A DNA stretch of 60,184 nucleotides from IMG/VR virus record IMGVR_UViG_3300028666_000036, positions 1 through 60,184 of that record; one strand, 5' to 3'. Below the pieces are notes generated by a model that was not told where the DNA came from, did not search any database, and saw only the letters and a program-made list of their open reading frames with translations. This stretch comes from a virus. Every line of letters starts with the position of its first letter. Position 1 is the first letter of the stretch. Shown here one piece after another: positions 50,175-57,621 of this stretch. Both the position numbers and the translations under genes were made by a program.

Positions 50175-50251
50175 CGAAACGCAGCGAGTCGGTCATGGAG
50201 TCCGAATGGAGGAAGACCCAAGATGGCCCGCATCCGCACGATCAAGCCTGA
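50171..50251 (+). CDS. 26-residue ORF
   Basis: GTG 50171 overlaps the previous stop and runs 29 bases into the initiator gene (VTKRSESVMESEWRKTQ). GGAGG near the end may serve as the ribosome site of the initiator. Probably a leader-type or spurious ORF. Confidence 0.3.
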   Translation: MTKRSESVMESEWRKTQDGPHPHDQA

Positions 50252-51125
50252 ACTACTCGAAGACGAGAAGGCGGCGTCCCTGTCGCACGTGGAATGGCGT
50301 ACGTGGGTGTCGTGCATCCTTCTTGCCGACGACTACGGGAACTTCCGGGCGCACCCTCAACGCGTCGCCAGCGCGATCATGTGGGCTCACTCCGACGTCG
50401 ACATGAAGGCCGTGCTTCGGCGCCTGAATTCAATCGGCCTGATCGAGCTCTACTCGGTCGACGGCCAGGCTTACGCGCACCTGACCGGGTGGGAGAAACA
50501 CCAGCGCGTCGACAAGCCCGGGAAGCCAACCTGCCCCGGTCGCGAGACTCCCGCGAAAGTTCCCGGGGATTCCCTGGGGTCTCGCGAGGAATTACACGAT
50601 GATGTCGGTAACTGCTTGGAATTACATGATTCGCGAGACACTCGCGAGACTCCCGCGAAAGTTCCCGGGACTCCCGCGCCTGACCGGGACCGGGACCGGG
50701 ACCGGGAAGAGGACCGGGAAGAGGATAGCGCTCCGAGGTCCGCTCCCGCGGACTCGAAGCCGGAACCGCTCCGCCTTGGACTTTCGGGAGACACGCCGGA
50801 TCCGCCGGTCCTGACCTACCCGACCAACGGAGATCCGAAGGTGTGGCATCTGACCCAACGGCAGATCGACGCATGGCAGGTTGACTTCCCAGGGGTGGAC
50901 GTTCGGATTGAGGCCGGCGCGGCTCGGTCATGGTGCGAAGCGAACCGCGCGAACCGTAAGACCGCAGGCGGCATGGAAAAGTTCCTCGTGGGATGGATGA
51001 CGCGTCAGCAAAACAGCGGACGTGGACCCAAGGGACCGGGCATAAAACCAAGGCCAAGCACCGCGCACCCGAACCCGAACTACAACCCCGACGCGATGCC
51101 TCCGCTCTGGAGGCCGCCCACATGA
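50223..51125 (+). CDS. Replication initiator / DnaD-like organiser with internal iterons
   Basis: 300 residues. Residues 1-100: MARIRTIKPELLEDEKAAS, WVSCILLADDYGNFRAHPQRVASAIMWAHSDVD, LRRLNSIGLIELYSVDGQAYAHLTGWEKHQRVD, the winged-helix start of phage replisome organisers. Residues 105-180 are a low-complexity linker with the DNA repeats 50540-50670 and an RDRDRDREED stretch. Residues 195-290 form a C-terminal domain (IDAWQVDFPGVDV, AARSWCEANRANRKTAGGMEKFLVGWMTRQ) like DnaT/DnaD helicase loaders. It would bind the origin and load the helicase, as lambda O and P do together. Confidence 0.75.
   Translation: MARIRTIKPELLEDEKAASLSHVEWRTWVSCILLADDYGNFRAHPQRVASAIMWAHSDVDMKAVLRRLNSIGLIELYSVDGQAYAHLTGWEKHQRVDKPGKPTCPGRETPAKVPGDSLGSREELHDDVGNCLELHDSRDTRETPAKVPGTPAPDRDRDRDREEDREEDSAPRSAPADSKPEPLRLGLSGDTPDPPVLTYPTNGDPKVWHLTQRQIDAWQVDFPGVDVRIEAGAARSWCEANRANRKTAGGMEKFLVGWMTRQQNSGRGPKGPGIKPRPSTAHPNPNYNPDAMPPLWRPPT
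50540..50670 (+). repeat. Iteron-like repeats: candidate replication origin inside the initiator gene
   Basis: TCGCGAGACTCCCGCGAAAG (and onward CCCGGG) occurs at 50540-50567 and 50642-50669, 102 bases apart. TCGCGAG also occurs at 50582 and 50631. Between the long copies, GGAATTACACGAT (50588) and GGAATTACATGAT (50618) form a second, more AT-rich repeat pair. Lambdoid phages place ori iterons and an AT-rich stretch inside the initiator gene, which matches this layout. A run of GGACCG repeats follows at about 50680-50730. Confidence 0.55.
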
Positions 51126-51283
51126 CGACGCCCGACCAAATCCGTTCCTGGATCCGCCAACTCGACGCAATCCGCACGGCACTCGTCGCCGGCCCCTTCT
51201 CGGCCTCGGCATCTCGCGCCCTGGAGCGCGCCGACGACATGATTGCCCGACTACAGGCGCTACTCGACGAGGCCCGCCAGTGA
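51122..51283 (+). CDS. 53-residue helical protein
   Basis: ATG 51122 overlaps the initiator stop (ATGA). One or two amphipathic helices (IRSWIRQLDAIRTALVAG, SRALERADDMIARLQALLDEARQ) suggest coiled-coil dimerisation. Lies between initiator and primase-helicase genes, so an accessory in replication is plausible. Confidence 0.55.
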   Translation: MTTPDQIRSWIRQLDAIRTALVAGPFSASASRALERADDMIARLQALLDEARQ

Positions 51284-53130
51284 CGATCCACGAGTTCGTG
51301 GCGCGTCTGAAATCCGCCAAGGCGTGCGGGGATCGACGCTGGATGGCCCCATGCCCCGCTCACGACGACCGGATGCCTTCGCTCTCGGTCACAGCTGGCA
51401 CCGGCGGCAAAATACTCGTGTGCTGCCACGCAGGATGCGATACCGCGGCAATCTGCGATTCGCTCGGGCTCAAGGTCGGGGACCTGTTCGAGGAACCACT
51501 CGTCAACGGCAAAGCCGAGGAAACCCTGGACCCGAGGGAGTGGCCGGTCACCGCGGTCTACGAGTACTTCGACGCCGTGTGGGTCTTGAAGTACCGCGTG
51601 TCCCGCTTGACCTCGCCCGACAGCGGCCGCAAGTCGTTCCGGCAAGAGTCCATGCAGGGCGGCAAATGGGTCCCCTCGATGACCGGCGTCGAGCGCATAC
51701 TCTACCACGCGCCGCAACTCGCGAAGTCCACGGGCGTCGTGTTCTTGGTCGAGGGCGAGCGCGATGTGGAATCGGTCGAGGCACTCGGGCTCACTGCGAC
51801 GACCAAGACGGGCGGGTCGAGCTCGAAGTGGGAGGCCGGCATGGTGGCCGCGCTGAAGGGCCGCAGCGTCGTCGTGTTGCCCGACAACGACGTCCCGGGC
51901 GAGAAGGCCGCGACACTGGCACAAGCCGCGCTGGGCGAAGCCTGCGAGTCCGTGAAGGTACTCAAACTACCGGGGCTGCCGCCAAGCGGAGACGTCACGG
52001 ACTGGATCGGCGCGGGCGGCACCGCCGAGAAGCTGCTGGCCATGGTCGCGCGACTCGAGGCCGGCCCGCGCTTCCTCCGGTCGCCAGAGCGATTGAGCGG
52101 CGAGCGCGCGCGGCGGCTCGACGACGGCAAGTCGCTCTTGCACTTCGGGGTGCAGTTCCTTGACGACGCGTTCGGAGGCATCACGCGACAGGATCTCGTG
52201 CTCGTTGGGGCGAAGTCGGGCGCCGGCAAGACGGCCCTCGTCAGCGGCATCTCGCTGGCAAACTGCACACTTGGCAAGCGCGTGCACCAGTTCCAGCTGG
52301 AGGCCGAGGACATCGAGATTGAGCGCCGCATGAAGTTCACGATCCTGGCCTCGAAGTTCTTCGCCAGCGGCACGCGCTCGAACGCCGACATCCGCTACAT
52401 CAACTGGCGCAACGGGAAACTCGAACAAGAGCTCGGTCCCTTCGACAGCGAGACGGACGCCGAGCTTCGAAAGATCCTCGCGAACCTGAGCACGTACTAC
52501 CGGATCAACTCGTTCACCAGCGACGACTTCTCGCGCCTATTCGCGAGTGTTCAGGATGAGACGGACCTAGTTGTGCTCGACCATTTCCACTACGTGGACG
52601 TCGACGACAAAGACGAGTATCGCGGGCAGAAAAAGATCCTCCAACAGATCCGCGACTCAGCATTGCGCGCGGATCGCCCGGTCATCGTCGTCGGGCACAT
52701 CCGCAAGTCGAGCGGTCGCTATGATTCGGTGGTCCCAAACGAGGACGCATTCCACGGCTCCAGCGACCTCGTGAAGATTTCGACCAAGGCGATCATGATT
52801 GCGCCCGACTACGAAACGCCGTCTCCCGGTCCGGGCCAGTGGTCGACGTACATGCGAATCGTGAAGTGCCGCGCCGACAGCTCACTCACGCGCTATGTGG
52901 CGAAGCTGACCTTCGACACGCGCACGAACTCCTACCTCCCGCACTACACGCTCGGCCGACTCGACATGACGGGGCAGACATGGGAGGCGCTGACGAGCAG
53001 TGAGTGGCCGCGCTGGTACAAGTCGAGTCCCGGCGCCGACGGCCGCCCGACGCCACCGCCCGTCGATGACCCACCGCCAACCCGAACCCGCATTCCCGAT
53101 CGATGGGACCCACCCGAGGAGGACAGATGA
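51280..53130 (+). CDS. Bifunctional primase-helicase
   Basis: 616 residues from GTG 51280 (GTGA overlap). Primase zinc site CPAHDDRMPSLSV ... CCHAGC near 25-51; TOPRIM with VEGERDVE near 156-163 and VLPDNDVPGEKA near 200. Helicase core: GAKSGAGKTALVSG near 309 (Walker A), then VVLDHFHYVD near 428 (Walker B) and a DnaB/RepA-type end (VGHIRKSSGR). Similar to T7 gp4 type organisation. It unwinds and primes the replication fork. A Pro/Arg tail follows. Confidence 0.9.
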   Translation: MTIHEFVARLKSAKACGDRRWMAPCPAHDDRMPSLSVTAGTGGKILVCCHAGCDTAAICDSLGLKVGDLFEEPLVNGKAEETLDPREWPVTAVYEYFDAVWVLKYRVSRLTSPDSGRKSFRQESMQGGKWVPSMTGVERILYHAPQLAKSTGVVFLVEGERDVESVEALGLTATTKTGGSSSKWEAGMVAALKGRSVVVLPDNDVPGEKAATLAQAALGEACESVKVLKLPGLPPSGDVTDWIGAGGTAEKLLAMVARLEAGPRFLRSPERLSGERARRLDDGKSLLHFGVQFLDDAFGGITRQDLVLVGAKSGAGKTALVSGISLANCTLGKRVHQFQLEAEDIEIERRMKFTILASKFFASGTRSNADIRYINWRNGKLEQELGPFDSETDAELRKILANLSTYYRINSFTSDDFSRLFASVQDETDLVVLDHFHYVDVDDKDEYRGQKKILQQIRDSALRADRPVIVVGHIRKSSGRYDSVVPNEDAFHGSSDLVKISTKAIMIAPDYETPSPGPGQWSTYMRIVKCRADSSLTRYVAKLTFDTRTNSYLPHYTLGRLDMTGQTWEALTSSEWPRWYKSSPGADGRPTPPPVDDPPPTRTRIPDRWDPPEEDR

Positions 53131-53468
53131 AAGTCGTCTACATCGCCGGCCCGTTCACCGCGCCAACCCCGCACGAAATCGAGTACAACATCCGCGATGC
53201 GGAATACGTTGGCCTCGAAGTCGCGGCGCTCGGCATGTCGGCGCTCGTTCCGCACTCGGTAGGGCGCTTCGCCGTCGGCACGTTTGACGAGGCGTATTGG
53301 TACGAGGCGACCATGGCGCAACTTCGCAAGTGCGACGCGGTCATGATGGTCCCCGGGTGGGAGGAATCCATTGGTGCCAAACAGGAACGCGACGAGGCGA
53401 TCGCGCTCAATATCCCGGTGTTCGAAATCCTCGACGATCTGAAACTCTGGAAGGAGCTAACGCCGTGA
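53127..53468 (+). CDS. DUF4406 nucleoside 2-deoxyribosyltransferase-like protein
   Basis: 113 residues from ATG 53127 (AGGAGG just before, in the previous gene). VVYIAGPFT near 2-10, YVGLEVAALGMSALVPH, then CDAVMMVPGWEESIGAKQERDEAIALNIPVFEI, which is the family signature. Such proteins act on nucleosides or nucleotides; in phages they may adjust the nucleotide pool. Located next to replication genes. Confidence 0.75.
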   Translation: MKVVYIAGPFTAPTPHEIEYNIRDAEYVGLEVAALGMSALVPHSVGRFAVGTFDEAYWYEATMAQLRKCDAVMMVPGWEESIGAKQERDEAIALNIPVFEILDDLKLWKELTP

Positions 53469-54007
53469 AAACCCGAAAAGAACCGAACGGACGCCCGTAC
53501 CAGACCAAGGCCGGCAAGGCCGCCGCCGCCAAGCGCCGCACTTTCATTCCGCCGATGCACGAGTCGGGCATGAGCACACGCGAGATCGCAGTGAAGATCT
53601 TCGCGATGGAGGACCCTGGCGAGGCAGAAATGCAAATGATCCGAAACGACCTGCGCTACCTCGGCCTGTTGGCGAACCGGTCGACGTGGACGCCGGACGT
53701 GGCCGTCAAAAACATCCTACCTCCGCGCGCGCCGCGCGTCCCTGTCCTACTCTCGGACGCCAACGGCCCATGTTGGGACGCCGTCGACGACATGGGCTTT
53801 TCGTGCTGTCAGGCGTGCCGTGGGCACGGCGAGGTTTTGCGCGGCGCATGGCTGGACATCAACGACAAGCGAAGATGCCAGGCGTGCAAGGGCGAAGGCT
53901 GGAAGCGCGTCGCCACGAAGTTGACGCGAATCCCGGCCACCGCGTTCGCGCGAATCGGGTGCGCGCTCGGCAACGTGATGGCCTGCGGGCTGGAGTACGG
54001 GGGGTGA
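53465..54007 (+). CDS. HTH-like protein with DnaJ-type zinc finger
   Basis: 180 residues from GTG 53465 (GTGA overlap). N-terminal part (KAAAAKRRTFIPPMHESGMSTREIAVKIFAMEDPGEAEMQMIRNDL) resembles an HTH of the resolvase/transposase class. C-terminal part has two CxxCxGxG-like motifs: CCQACRGHGEVL and RRCQACKGEGWK, a DnaJ zinc finger arrangement. It may regulate or interact with nucleic acids. Product unknown. Confidence 0.65.
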   Translation: MKTRKEPNGRPYQTKAGKAAAAKRRTFIPPMHESGMSTREIAVKIFAMEDPGEAEMQMIRNDLRYLGLLANRSTWTPDVAVKNILPPRAPRVPVLLSDANGPCWDAVDDMGFSCCQACRGHGEVLRGAWLDINDKRRCQACKGEGWKRVATKLTRIPATAFARIGCALGNVMACGLEYGG

Positions 54008-54645
54008 TTTTGGCGATCGTGAGCCGAGTCGAAGTGAGCGCCGACCCGCCGGGCCAGCGGTGCTTTGCATTCGTCGAGCTCACGGTCAAGGTCCTGTTCC
54101 CGCGCCCGTCATTCCGCCGCGCCCGAGCCGCGCGAATCTCGGCGCTCGAAATCCAATGGGACCGCCCCGCGCGCCTGGCTCCGGTGCGCTCGCCGCGATT
54201 GCGCGTGGCAAAGCAGCGCAAGATGGTCGCCGGGCCGCCGCCGCGCTCGATCGGCATGGAGCGCATGACCGCCGCCGAGCTGGCGGAGACGGAGCGCGAC
54301 ATCCGCGACCTCGTGAGCACTGGCGACTACGATCGGCCGATGACCGTGGCCGACTGCCCGACAGGGCCGTGCGCATGGTTCGCGTGTCGTCACAACCTGT
54401 ACATGTTCGTGGACGCCGCCCACGGCACGCTCAAGGTGGTTTTTCCCGACAAGGACTTCGACGAACTCGATGAGACGTGCGCGCTTCGGGTTGCCGCGCG
54501 GCCGCACGAGGGGTTGATGCCGTTTGAGGAAATCGCGAAACTCCAAAACATGACCCTTGAGCGCGCGTCGAAGATCGCGGATGCGGCGATGGCGAAGCTC
54601 AAGTCCGGGCTGGCACGATTGCGCGACGACGACGAAATCGGTTGA
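54004..54645 (+). CDS. Sigma-region-4-like regulatory protein
   Basis: 213 residues from GTG 54004 (GTGA overlap). Basic N-terminal half, Cys pair DCPTGPCAWFACRHNLYMFVD near 115-135, and at the C-terminus PFEEIAKLQNMTLERASKIADAAMAKLKSGLARL (about 175-208), resembling sigma70 region 4 (a helix-turn-helix that contacts -35). Phages have a widespread family with this Cys region and a sigma4-like end. It may regulate transcription; DNA specificity unknown. Confidence 0.65.
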   Translation: MILAIVSRVEVSADPPGQRCFAFVELTVKVLFPRPSFRRARAARISALEIQWDRPARLAPVRSPRLRVAKQRKMVAGPPPRSIGMERMTAAELAETERDIRDLVSTGDYDRPMTVADCPTGPCAWFACRHNLYMFVDAAHGTLKVVFPDKDFDELDETCALRVAARPHEGLMPFEEIAKLQNMTLERASKIADAAMAKLKSGLARLRDDDEIG

Positions 54646-54671
54646 CCGCGCGCGGGACTCGTGTACTGTAT
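54642..54671 (+). promoter_or_regulatory. Candidate promoter TTGACC-N16-TACTGT
   Basis: TTGACC 54642-54647 overlaps the end of the sigma4-like gene; 16 bases later TACTGT at 54664-54669 followed by ATTCA. Leader with CGGAGG exists before ATG 54691. Same word TACTGTATTCA as at 41713 and 42297. Confidence 0.6.
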
Positions 54672-54690
54672 TCACTTCGGAGGTTTGACG

Positions 54691-54894
54691 ATGGACAACC
54701 AAGCACTGTTGAATGCGGCCGCGGAGTCACTTGCGACGGAGCCAGCGTTTCGCGCGACACTGGTCGAAAACGATACGCGGCGCGTGGAATTGTTCGCGCA
54801 TGACATTGAGGAGGCGAAGGCGCATCGCACGCGTACCGAGGCGCTGTGGGAGCGAATCGCAGTGGCGGTCGAACGACTGGCGGCGCACCGATGA
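54691..54894 (+). CDS. Small helical protein
   Basis: 67 residues from ATG 54691 (CGGAGGTTTGACG before it). MDNQALLNAAAESLATEPAF then RVELFAHDIEEAKAHRTRTEALWERIAVAVERLAAHR: two helices with coiled-coil pattern. Start of the next operon. Function unknown. Confidence 0.65.
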   Translation: MDNQALLNAAAESLATEPAFRATLVENDTRRVELFAHDIEEAKAHRTRTEALWERIAVAVERLAAHR

Positions 54895-55136
54895 CGCTGG
54901 ACGAACGAATCGCGGTCGCGCTGGAGCGCATCGCCACGGCACTGGAGGCGCGAGAGTGCAAATCGTGCCGGCTGCATGCTGCGAGCTTGCGGGAAAAGAA
55001 CGCATCGCTCATCCAGTCGAGCGGACTTAACACGACTTCCACCGGGACCGGCATGGTTCACCCGATGCAGAGTATCATGTGCGAAGTGTGCTTTCGCGGC
55101 GGCGGAATGCATGAGAACGGGTGCACACGTGGCTAA
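54891..55136 (+). CDS. Small Cys-rich protein, paralogous helix to 54691
   Basis: 81 residues from ATG 54891 (ATGA overlap). LDERIAVALERIATALEARECKSCRLHAA shares the ERIAVA-ER helix with the end of 54691, then a second Cys set MCEVCFRGGGMHENGC. Zinc binding likely. Function unknown. Confidence 0.6.
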   Translation: MTLDERIAVALERIATALEARECKSCRLHAASLREKNASLIQSSGLNTTSTGTGMVHPMQSIMCEVCFRGGGMHENGCTRG

Positions 55137-55200
55137 CCTCGGCGTCTATGTGTGGCGGCGCGACCTGATGCTGAGCTGCGCGGGGCCCACAAATGTGTAG
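55129..55200 (+). CDS. 23-residue ORF, uncertain
   Basis: GTG 55129 overlaps the end of the previous gene and the stop lies 5 bases after the next ATG. VANLGVYVWRRDLML is short and not distinctive. Included because of tight coupling, but it may be spurious. Confidence 0.25.
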   Translation: MANLGVYVWRRDLMLSCAGPTNV

Positions 55201-55615
55201 CTACGACTTGGAGCCGTCGCAGGTTTGGGATGTGACTCACCCGACGTGTCGATCCGAGCACATGTGCTGCGAGTGCGGCTTGCCGCTTCGCAAGGGCGAG
55301 CGGTACCAGCGCATTGGGTGCCTGTTTGAAGGCTCGTGGTCAACGTACCGATCGCATGTCTTGTGCGTGGCGATGAAGGATTTCGTCGAGAAAGAGGTGT
55401 GTGGCGGCCACGGTGAGATTCCAATCGGTGAACTCGCGGAGGAAATTGGATGCATCGGAATGGGACCGTATGATGCCGGCGACGCCTCCGACCTGCGAGT
55501 GATGGGCTTCGACGCCGAGGACAGGCGCGACACGGAGGCGGCCTTCGAGGTGCTGACATGGGTGTGGGACCTGATTCGCGACGAGTACCGCTGCGCGGGG
55601 CCGGTGACGTCGTGA
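55193..55615 (+). CDS. Cys-rich protein with N-terminal zinc ribbon
   Basis: 140 residues from ATG 55193. HMCCECGLPLRKGERYQRIGCLFEG (about 22-47) is a LIM/ribbon-type Cys region: CxxC then later CVAMKDFVEKEVCGG. The remaining 80 residues are acidic and helical (DASDLRVMGFDAEDRRDTEAAFEVL). Function unknown. Confidence 0.65.
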   Translation: MCSYDLEPSQVWDVTHPTCRSEHMCCECGLPLRKGERYQRIGCLFEGSWSTYRSHVLCVAMKDFVEKEVCGGHGEIPIGELAEEIGCIGMGPYDAGDASDLRVMGFDAEDRRDTEAAFEVLTWVWDLIRDEYRCAGPVTS

Positions 55616-55809
55616 GGCCGCCGCGCGAGATTGCGCACAAGGATGAAAACCCCTTCTGCGCCGGACTGGGCCACGACCGTATGTGCGACCGTGACACCAG
55701 GATGCTTGCGCTAGGCATGATCGAGGCGCTGAGGTGGGTGCTGCCGCACGTCTGGCCGGACATGCGTGCAGAGGTGAGCGCCAAGCTCGCAAAGCCGGAG
55801 AAGTCGTGA
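55612..55809 (+). CDS. Small hypothetical protein
   Basis: 65 residues from GTG 55612 (GTGA overlap). VRPPREIAHKDENPFCAGLGHDRMCDRDT followed by an amphipathic helix (MLALGMIEALRWVLPHVWPDMRAEVSAKL). Two Cys and His at the N-terminus. Function unknown. Confidence 0.55.
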   Translation: MRPPREIAHKDENPFCAGLGHDRMCDRDTRMLALGMIEALRWVLPHVWPDMRAEVSAKLAKPEKS

Positions 55810-55937
55810 GCACCATCCGTCGCGTGCTGTGCCGAATCTTCGGGCACAGGTGGAGCGAATGGCGAGACCGGCGCGCAATCCTGGACGTGTGGCTTCGCGA
55901 CTGCAAGCGCTGCCACAGGAGAGACTGGAAGTCGTGA
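55806..55937 (+). CDS. 43-residue basic protein
   Basis: GTG 55806 to 55937 with GTGA overlaps at both ends. VSTIRRVLCRIFGHRWSEWRDRRAILDVWLRDCKRCHRRDWKS is Arg/Trp-rich with C..C (KRCH) near the end. Could bind nucleic acid. Uncertain. Confidence 0.5.
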   Translation: MSTIRRVLCRIFGHRWSEWRDRRAILDVWLRDCKRCHRRDWKS

Positions 55938-56164
55938 TTTACGTCAACGGGATACCCGCGCCGGGCTGCAACGGCATGTGCTACGCGCGTGTGCAGTGCA
56001 CCAAGTGCAAGCGCATAAAGGCGCCGCGCGGTCGCAGTGTGCCGCTTCCGATGGCTGGCGGCGTGTGCGACCTGGAATGCGGCGGGTACTACGATGAGCC
56101 GCTGCCGCCGCACCTGTGGCCTTCCGAGGTGTCGCTGTTCCCGCCACCACCGGTGCAAGAGTGA
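55934..56164 (+). CDS. Small Cys-rich protein
   Basis: 76 residues from GTG 55934 (GTGA overlap). Cys pattern PGCNGMCYARVQCTKCKRIKAP, then CDLECGGYYDE: five to six Cys, zinc ribbon-like. C-terminus Pro-rich (LFPPPPVQE). Coupled to the RuvC gene. Function unknown. Confidence 0.6.
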   Translation: MIYVNGIPAPGCNGMCYARVQCTKCKRIKAPRGRSVPLPMAGGVCDLECGGYYDEPLPPHLWPSEVSLFPPPPVQE

Positions 56165-56667
56165 GCGTCGTCATCATCGGCGTCGACCCCGGCACGCGAC
56201 GGATGGGCGTCGGGGTGATTCGGTTGACCAGATGCAAGCCGTTCGTGCTCGACAGGCTGGAGTTCGTGCTCGCCGAAACGCTGGTGGCCAAGGCCACCGA
56301 CTCGCCGGCCGAGCGCCTGCTAACCCTGCATGACGACCTCGGCGCGCTCTGCGACGAGCTCCCAGCCGACGGTACGACGTACCTCTGCGGCATCGAAGAA
56401 GGGTTCGGCGGTGGTTTCGCAACTGACCTCACGCTGGCCGAGGTGCGCGGCGTGGCTCGCACGGTGCTGGCGCGGTGCTTCGGGCCGAAGTCAATCCGCG
56501 GCTATGGCAACTCGACGGTGAAGAAGATCGGCGCCGGCCACGGTGAGGCCACGAAGAAAGACGTACAACTTGCGGTGATGCGCACGTTGAGGATGAAGGC
56601 GTGCCCGCAGGTCGACGCGGCCGATGCACTCGCGGTGGCGATAACCCGGGCGATGGACCGCGAATGA
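56161..56667 (+). CDS. RuvC-like Holliday junction resolvase
   Basis: 168 residues from GTG 56161 (GTGA overlap). VIIGVDPGTRRMGVGVI near 5-21 (first Asp 9), GIEEGFGGG near 77-85 (Glu 79 or 80), ATKKDVQLAV near 125-135, and VDAADALAVAI near 150-160 (last Asp pair). All four acidic catalytic positions of the RNase H fold are present. It cuts four-way junctions from recombination or branched replication before packaging. Confidence 0.85.
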   Translation: MSVVIIGVDPGTRRMGVGVIRLTRCKPFVLDRLEFVLAETLVAKATDSPAERLLTLHDDLGALCDELPADGTTYLCGIEEGFGGGFATDLTLAEVRGVARTVLARCFGPKSIRGYGNSTVKKIGAGHGEATKKDVQLAVMRTLRMKACPQVDAADALAVAITRAMDRE

Positions 56668-56897
56668 GCTACCGGGCGGGAGATTTGGCGTTCGGCAGGG
56701 GACTACCGTATCCACACTGGACGTGCGACACATGCGGAGCGGTTCGCAGTTGCTACGGCCCGAACGGCTTCCCGTACCGATGGGCGATGGCCAACAAAGA
56801 CCTACGGCTTCCGCCTGGTTGGCGACGATCTGCGCCGGGCGAGCTCGACATTTGCAACGCTTGCAGGGCGATAACCCGGGCTTACGACAAGGAGTGA
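56664..56897 (+). CDS. Small Cys-rich protein
   Basis: 77 residues from ATG 56664 (ATGA overlap). WTCDTCGAVRSCYG near 19-32 and DICNACRAITRAY near 64-76 give two CxxC-type pairs; a zinc ribbon is likely. Function unknown. Confidence 0.6.
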   Translation: MSYRAGDLAFGRGLPYPHWTCDTCGAVRSCYGPNGFPYRWAMANKDLRLPPGWRRSAPGELDICNACRAITRAYDKE

Positions 56898-56899
56898 TG

Positions 56900-57460
56900 A
56901 TGAGCGAACTAGCAGACGCGTTGGTGCGACAGGTGAACGCCTTGGAGGCACGCGCCGAGAAGGCCGAGCGGGAGCGCGACGAGGAACGCGCAAAAAAGGA
57001 AACGTTCGCCTGCGCAGCCGAGCATTACTGCAAGGAGCGCGACGAGGCGAAGGAAAAGAAGGCTCGCCTGCGCGATTACATCAACGGCTACCGCGCGCCG
57101 GTCTGCAAGTCCTGCGAAGGCGCGCTGACGTGCGTGAAGTGCGCGCCGGTGTTCACGCAGGAGTTTCTGCGCGGGCTGTCGGAAGACGCAGGCGACGAGG
57201 ACCCTCCCGGGTGGTTCGACGACCACGAGGCGCGCATTAAGGCACTGGCCGACAGGGTCAAGGAATTGGAGGACTTCTGCGGACAAAAGTGCCAACAGTG
57301 CGGCGGCTACATCCTGCGGCACGTCGAGGGGTGCCCTACGCTCGCCGGTAAGATGCCTCTACCTGGTAACGCATACCTCGGGTGCAAGCGATGCGGCGGC
57401 CCCAAGAAGTCGTTCCAGGTCTACTGCGGCGCCGCATGCGCCTCCAAGGCTGGCGCGTGA
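56900..57460 (+). CDS. Coiled-coil protein with several Cys knots and QVYCGAAC tail
   Basis: 186 residues from ATG 56900 (AAGGAG, 5 bases spacer; ATG 56897 is too close). Coiled coil (LEARAEKAERERDEERAKKE) then CKSCEGALTCVKC near 67-79, a second coiled segment, CGQKCQQCGGYILRHVEGCP near 126-145, and CKRCGGPKKSFQVYCGAACASKA at the end. The last 20 residues match those of 39024. Zinc-dependent dimer likely; function unknown. Confidence 0.65.
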   Translation: MSELADALVRQVNALEARAEKAERERDEERAKKETFACAAEHYCKERDEAKEKKARLRDYINGYRAPVCKSCEGALTCVKCAPVFTQEFLRGLSEDAGDEDPPGWFDDHEARIKALADRVKELEDFCGQKCQQCGGYILRHVEGCPTLAGKMPLPGNAYLGCKRCGGPKKSFQVYCGAACASKAGA

Positions 57461-57621
57461 CCGCCCGAGAGCGAGCGGCGGCGGCCCTGGCACAGGTCCA
57501 GTTGGAGTTGGAGGAGGCGAAGGTGCGCATCAAGGAACTGGACACCCTAGTCCAGGCGATGGGCGAGCGAGTAAATGACCATGAGCGGCGGCTTCGCGCA
57601 CGTGAGGGGAAGCCGAAATGA
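57457..57621 (+). CDS. 54-residue coiled-coil protein, paralogue member
   Basis: GTG 57457 overlaps the previous stop. VTARERAAAALAQ at the N-terminus matches the start shared by 57618 and 57831 (TSRERAAFARAAR), then ELEEAKVRIKELDTLVQAMGERVNDHERRLR is a coiled coil. First of three tandem relatives. Confidence 0.6.
   Translation: MTARERAAAALAQVQLELEEAKVRIKELDTLVQAMGERVNDHERRLRAREGKPK

Noticed and set aside
50680-50730. GGGACC repeats as CRISPR or satellite
   Set aside because: Too short and without spacers; it encodes the RDRDRDREED linker of the initiator.
9060-54669. TACTGTAT boxes as LexA (SOS) operators
   Set aside because: TACTGTAT equals the left half of the E. coli LexA box, but no matching right half (ACAGTA at the required distance) follows at any of the plus-strand sites. 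Only a half-site similarity remains.
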